A DNA stretch of 34,624 nucleotides from SD8 sp035528475 (GTDB lineage Archaea > Halobacteriota > Methanomicrobia > Methanomicrobiales > Methanospirillaceae): assembly GCA_035528475.1 (NCBI GenBank), contig DATKYO010000094.1, forward strand, positions 1 to 34,624, read 5' to 3'. The position numbers and the translations under genes were made by a program. Shown piece by piece: positions 32,705 to 34,624 of this stretch; positions within the stretch are counted from its first letter, which is position 1, and each line of letters begins with the position of its first letter. Below the pieces are notes generated by a model. It made no database searches and was not told the DNA's origin. It saw only the letters and a list, made by a program, of their open reading frames with translations.

Positions 32705-32975
32705 GATGCCAACTTATACTGAAAGTTCGTTACCTTATGTTAAATATTGAATCATTGGCAGATGTTTACATTCGGCGCAAATAATCAATCCCTTTTGGTT
32801 GGATTATGCCGGTCCGCGATCTGCACCGGCAGCATGAATGCCGGAGGCTTGTAGGGCGTCAATTCTTTATTTAACTTGCAATACTCCTGGCTGTCCTCTC
32901 TTCTAACCCTCTGTCCGTTTACGGGAATCATTCCGTAAAAATAATTATATCATGTGGTGTTCTTCATACTCATCC

Positions 32976-33470
32976 ATGAAGTATACCGTATTTGCACTGG
33001 TTCTCATCCTGGCCGCCGTGTTCATGGTTGCTGCAGGATGCACGGAGGCCCCCTCCGAACCGCTGGCGACTCCCACTGCCACTCCGGTTTCCCCCACTCC
33101 CACTGCTTTCTTCACTCCCTCCCCACCTGAAGGAATGGGAATCCCGGGACCGACACAGTCTCTTCCTCCCCAGTATTCCCTGACGTTCCAGGTCACCCCG
33201 AACGGGAACATGGTAAACCCGCTCATGTTCGTGGGACTCATGGGAGGAAATGGCATGAACTTCGTTTCCCAGGTCGAGGTCAGTCTTACCCGGCCGGATG
33301 GATCTGTCCAGACACAGGTGATGAAACAGCCGTTTTCCATGGGTGAGAACGTACAGTTCCCCTGCAGCACCGACATGAACAGGATCGAGATATGGGCAAC
33401 GGCGCCTCAGGTGGGCACGATCAAGGTATACGACGAGATTGTCCCGTTCCGGTCGCTTAATCCCTCATAA
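32976..33470 (+). CDS. Secreted lipoprotein of unknown function
   Basis: 164 residues. A signal peptide ends in the lipobox AAGC (Cys 22), followed by a Pro/Thr-rich linker (PLATPTATPVSPTPTAF) and a compact beta-rich domain of about 100 residues (YSLTFQVTPNGNMVNP, VEVSLTRPDGSVQTQ, IEIWATAPQVGTIKVYD). No family recognised; small lipid-anchored surface proteins of this kind are frequent in Methanomicrobiales. A taattatatc TATA-like element at 32940-32950 lies about 30 nt before ATG 32976, favouring this start over ATG 32952, which would put the start within 5 nt of the element. Confidence 0.78.
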   Translation: MKYTVFALVLILAAVFMVAAGCTEAPSEPLATPTATPVSPTPTAFFTPSPPEGMGIPGPTQSLPPQYSLTFQVTPNGNMVNPLMFVGLMGGNGMNFVSQVEVSLTRPDGSVQTQVMKQPFSMGENVQFPCSTDMNRIEIWATAPQVGTIKVYDEIVPFRSLNPS

Positions 33471-33474
33471 TGAT

Positions 33475-33485
33475 TTATTTTTTCT
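33475..33485 (+). terminator. T-rich terminator of the lipoprotein gene
   Basis: gatttattttttctt begins 3 nt after the TAA stop. A repeated ttcgaaca (33485-33492, 33496-33503) follows. Confidence 0.5.
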
Positions 33486-33564
33486 TCGAACATTTTTCGA
33501 ACAGAGTGAAAATGGCTTACCTTGACCAGGCCTGAAAGGATAGAACCATCCTGAGACCTGGATA

Positions 33565-33672
33565 ATGGGAAACGAAGATTTGCAGGAGAGGAGAAGTGCC
33601 GAAGAGATAAAGAAACATAAAGACCTAGAAAGGGAATTACGGGAAGATGACGGTGAAGAAGAAGGAGAATAA
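33565..33672 (+). CDS. Possible 35-residue highly charged small protein
   Basis: ATG 33565 opens a 35-codon frame, almost entirely Glu, Lys, Arg and Asp (GNEDLQERRSAEEIKKHKD, then ELREDDGEEEGE), that ends 12 nt before the PAP2 gene. It would form one charged helix. Candidate small gene or upstream frame coupled to the PAP2 gene; no clear ribosome binding site, and purine-rich DNA can give such a frame by chance. Confidence 0.3.
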   Translation: MGNEDLQERRSAEEIKKHKDLERELREDDGEEEGE

Positions 33673-33684
33673 AAAGAAGAAGAG

Positions 33685-34389
33685 ATGAGAGGCTATAAAG
33701 GCCCGGAGATGGAGAAGCAAAAACGAAAGATGGACAAAAGACTGCTACCCGTTCTGTTCCTGCTGCTGGCCTGCGGCATTACCCTTTCCCTTGCAGCCAG
33801 CGTGTTTGCATTTTTTCCCTTCGACCTTGCGATCACCCGGGATCTGCAGGAAGAGGAAAACCCGGTTTTTGCAGCCGTTATGAAGGGGATCAGTGCACTG
33901 GGAGACGGCTGGATGCCGCTCATACTGGCCGGGGCTGTCACGGCGATCTTTGTATTGCGACGCCGGCGGCTGGAAGCGGTGTTTGTTGTGGCTACCTTAA
34001 GCAGTGTGCTCCTGGCTTCGGCAATCAAGGTACTGGTGGGCCGCCCACGCCCACCTTCATTTTTCCCGGATCCGGCCGACTTCTTCCGGTTCATCAACCA
34101 GTACAGCTATCCCAGCGGGCACGTCCTCTTCTTCGTGGCATTCTTCGGGTTCCTGGCATTCCTGGCCTGGGTGTATCTCGCGGGATGGAAGCGGCTTACC
34201 GTCATTGCGGTCTGCGGTGCCCTGATCATGCTCATCGGCCCATCCCGAATCTACGTGGGGGCTCACTGGGCCAGCGACGTGATAGGGAGCTATATCATGG
34301 GCACGTTATTGCTGTGCATTTTAATGCTGGGTTACCTGCTTGCACTGGAAAGGAGAAATAAACGAGCAGAGGCGAGAGGGGTTGGATGA
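33685..34389 (+). CDS. PAP2-family membrane phosphatase
   Basis: 234 residues with about six membrane helices. The three PAP2 motifs are complete: KVLVGRPRP (Lys 115, Arg 122, Pro 123), YPSGH (His 146) and SRIYVGAHWASD (Arg 188, His 194, Asp 198). The enzyme removes phosphate from lipid phosphates such as polyprenyl pyrophosphate at the membrane surface; in archaea it may recycle dolichyl pyrophosphate used for glycosylation. The exact start is uncertain: ATG 33685, 33709 and 33730 are all in frame before the first helix. The purine-rich run agaagaagag precedes 33685. Confidence 0.88.
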   Translation: MRGYKGPEMEKQKRKMDKRLLPVLFLLLACGITLSLAASVFAFFPFDLAITRDLQEEENPVFAAVMKGISALGDGWMPLILAGAVTAIFVLRRRRLEAVFVVATLSSVLLASAIKVLVGRPRPPSFFPDPADFFRFINQYSYPSGHVLFFVAFFGFLAFLAWVYLAGWKRLTVIAVCGALIMLIGPSRIYVGAHWASDVIGSYIMGTLLLCILMLGYLLALERRNKRAEARGVG

Positions 34390-34458
34390 GGAGGGAATAT
34401 GAATGGGGATCATTCAACAGGATGATGGGTTATTCATTGTATTGAATGGTGAAGATGA

Positions 34459-34522
34459 TGGCAAACTGTAAGAAACTGATGGCATGGCAAACTGTAAGAA
34501 ACTGATGGCAAACTGTAAGAAA
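34459..34522. repeat. Three tandem copies of a 17-bp core
   Basis: tggcaaactgtaagaaa occurs at 34459-34475, 34485-34501 and 34506-34522, with period 26 then 21 bp. It lies downstream of the PAP2 gene. Too short and too few for a CRISPR array. Confidence 0.75.
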
Positions 34523-34579
34523 TAAAGTAATTAGATTCTCTCGGGTAACCAGTGCGGAACCGGTGCCGGGTAACCGGTG

Positions 34580-34600
34580 TGCCCATCGGGGCATTTTTTT
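34580..34600 (+). terminator. Hairpin plus T-run
   Basis: tgccc/ggggca stem (34580-34593) directly followed by seven T. It resembles an intrinsic terminator; the transcript it would end is unclear, since the PAP2 gene stops about 190 bp earlier. Confidence 0.45.
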
Positions 34601-34624
34601 GCAAAGTCCTTGTGTGGAATCATG

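Noticed and set aside
34459..34522. CRISPR array
   Set aside because: Only three copies, 17 bp long, with 4-9-bp spacers; not CRISPR-like.
1..34624. Prophage, integrase, transposase or toxin-antitoxin genes
   Set aside because: Looked for and not found; the only signs of transfer are base composition at 4.3-6.8 kb and the remnant at 26.2-26.7 kb.

Overview
The window looks like a chromosomal segment of a methanogenic archaeon, most likely of the order Methanomicrobiales. The pointers are an aIF-1A gene, archaeal TATA-type promoters (several implying leaderless mRNAs), GGAGG/GGTGA ribosome binding sites, T-run terminators, a UPF0305 (DUF2115) protein typical of methanogens, a PGF-type C-terminal surface anchor, PEGA-domain surface proteins, an RRM protein, and an ABC-binding-domain/PAS sensor kinase. 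No rRNA, complete tRNA, CRISPR array or recognisable insertion sequence was seen.

Layout. 1-2.0 kb: truncated start of a methanogen conserved gene (probably DUF2193), divergent from a YhiN/HI0933 flavoprotein. 2.2-4.2 kb: secreted class-C-type serine hydrolase with four C-terminal membrane segments. 4.3-6.8 kb: an AT-rich two-gene stretch holding a protein with an MCM-lid/winged-helix-like C-terminus and a COG3910-type ATPase, both apparently leaderless; it is a candidate transferred or defence-like cassette. 6.8-11.3 kb: surface-protein region, with a two-gene operon (a protein of alternating ~63-residue repeats plus a second secreted protein) and a PEGA-domain protein. 11.8-15.9 kb: TauE/SafE permease, UPF0305 protein, a small HEAT-repeat protein, a two-TM protein and a PGF-anchored beta-propeller. 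16.1-20.0 kb: tight operon for a fumarate reductase flavoprotein, its iron-sulfur subunit and an aspartase-like lyase, suggesting aspartate -> fumarate -> succinate. 20.0-23.8 kb: lipase, ArsM-type methyltransferase, a Cys-rich AbrB-fold regulator resembling the HgcAB-associated protein, and a MATE exporter. 24.1-25.1 kb: aIF-1A, whose frame seems to begin at CTG, divergent from an RRM RNA-binding protein. 25.5-29.7 kb: MarC protein, a decayed coding remnant, PspC protein, YkgJ-type Cys-cluster protein and an ABC exporter pair. 29.7-34.6 kb: an amber-interrupted paralogue of the PEGA-protein head, overlapping the end of a membrane sensor kinase that lacks the phospho-acceptor His, then a lipoprotein and a PAP2 phosphatase.

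The most notable observations are: (i) the CTG start of aIF-1A behind a near-perfect Shine-Dalgarno; (ii) the in-frame TAG in the paralogue fragment, with homology continuing on both sides; (iii) the A-B-A-B-A super-repeat of the surface protein; (iv) the AbrB-type regulator and ArsM pair with a triple half-site operator candidate; and (v) the AT-rich MCM-lid/ATPase pair. All calls come from reading the sequence by eye. Family names rest on remembered motifs and no database search was run.
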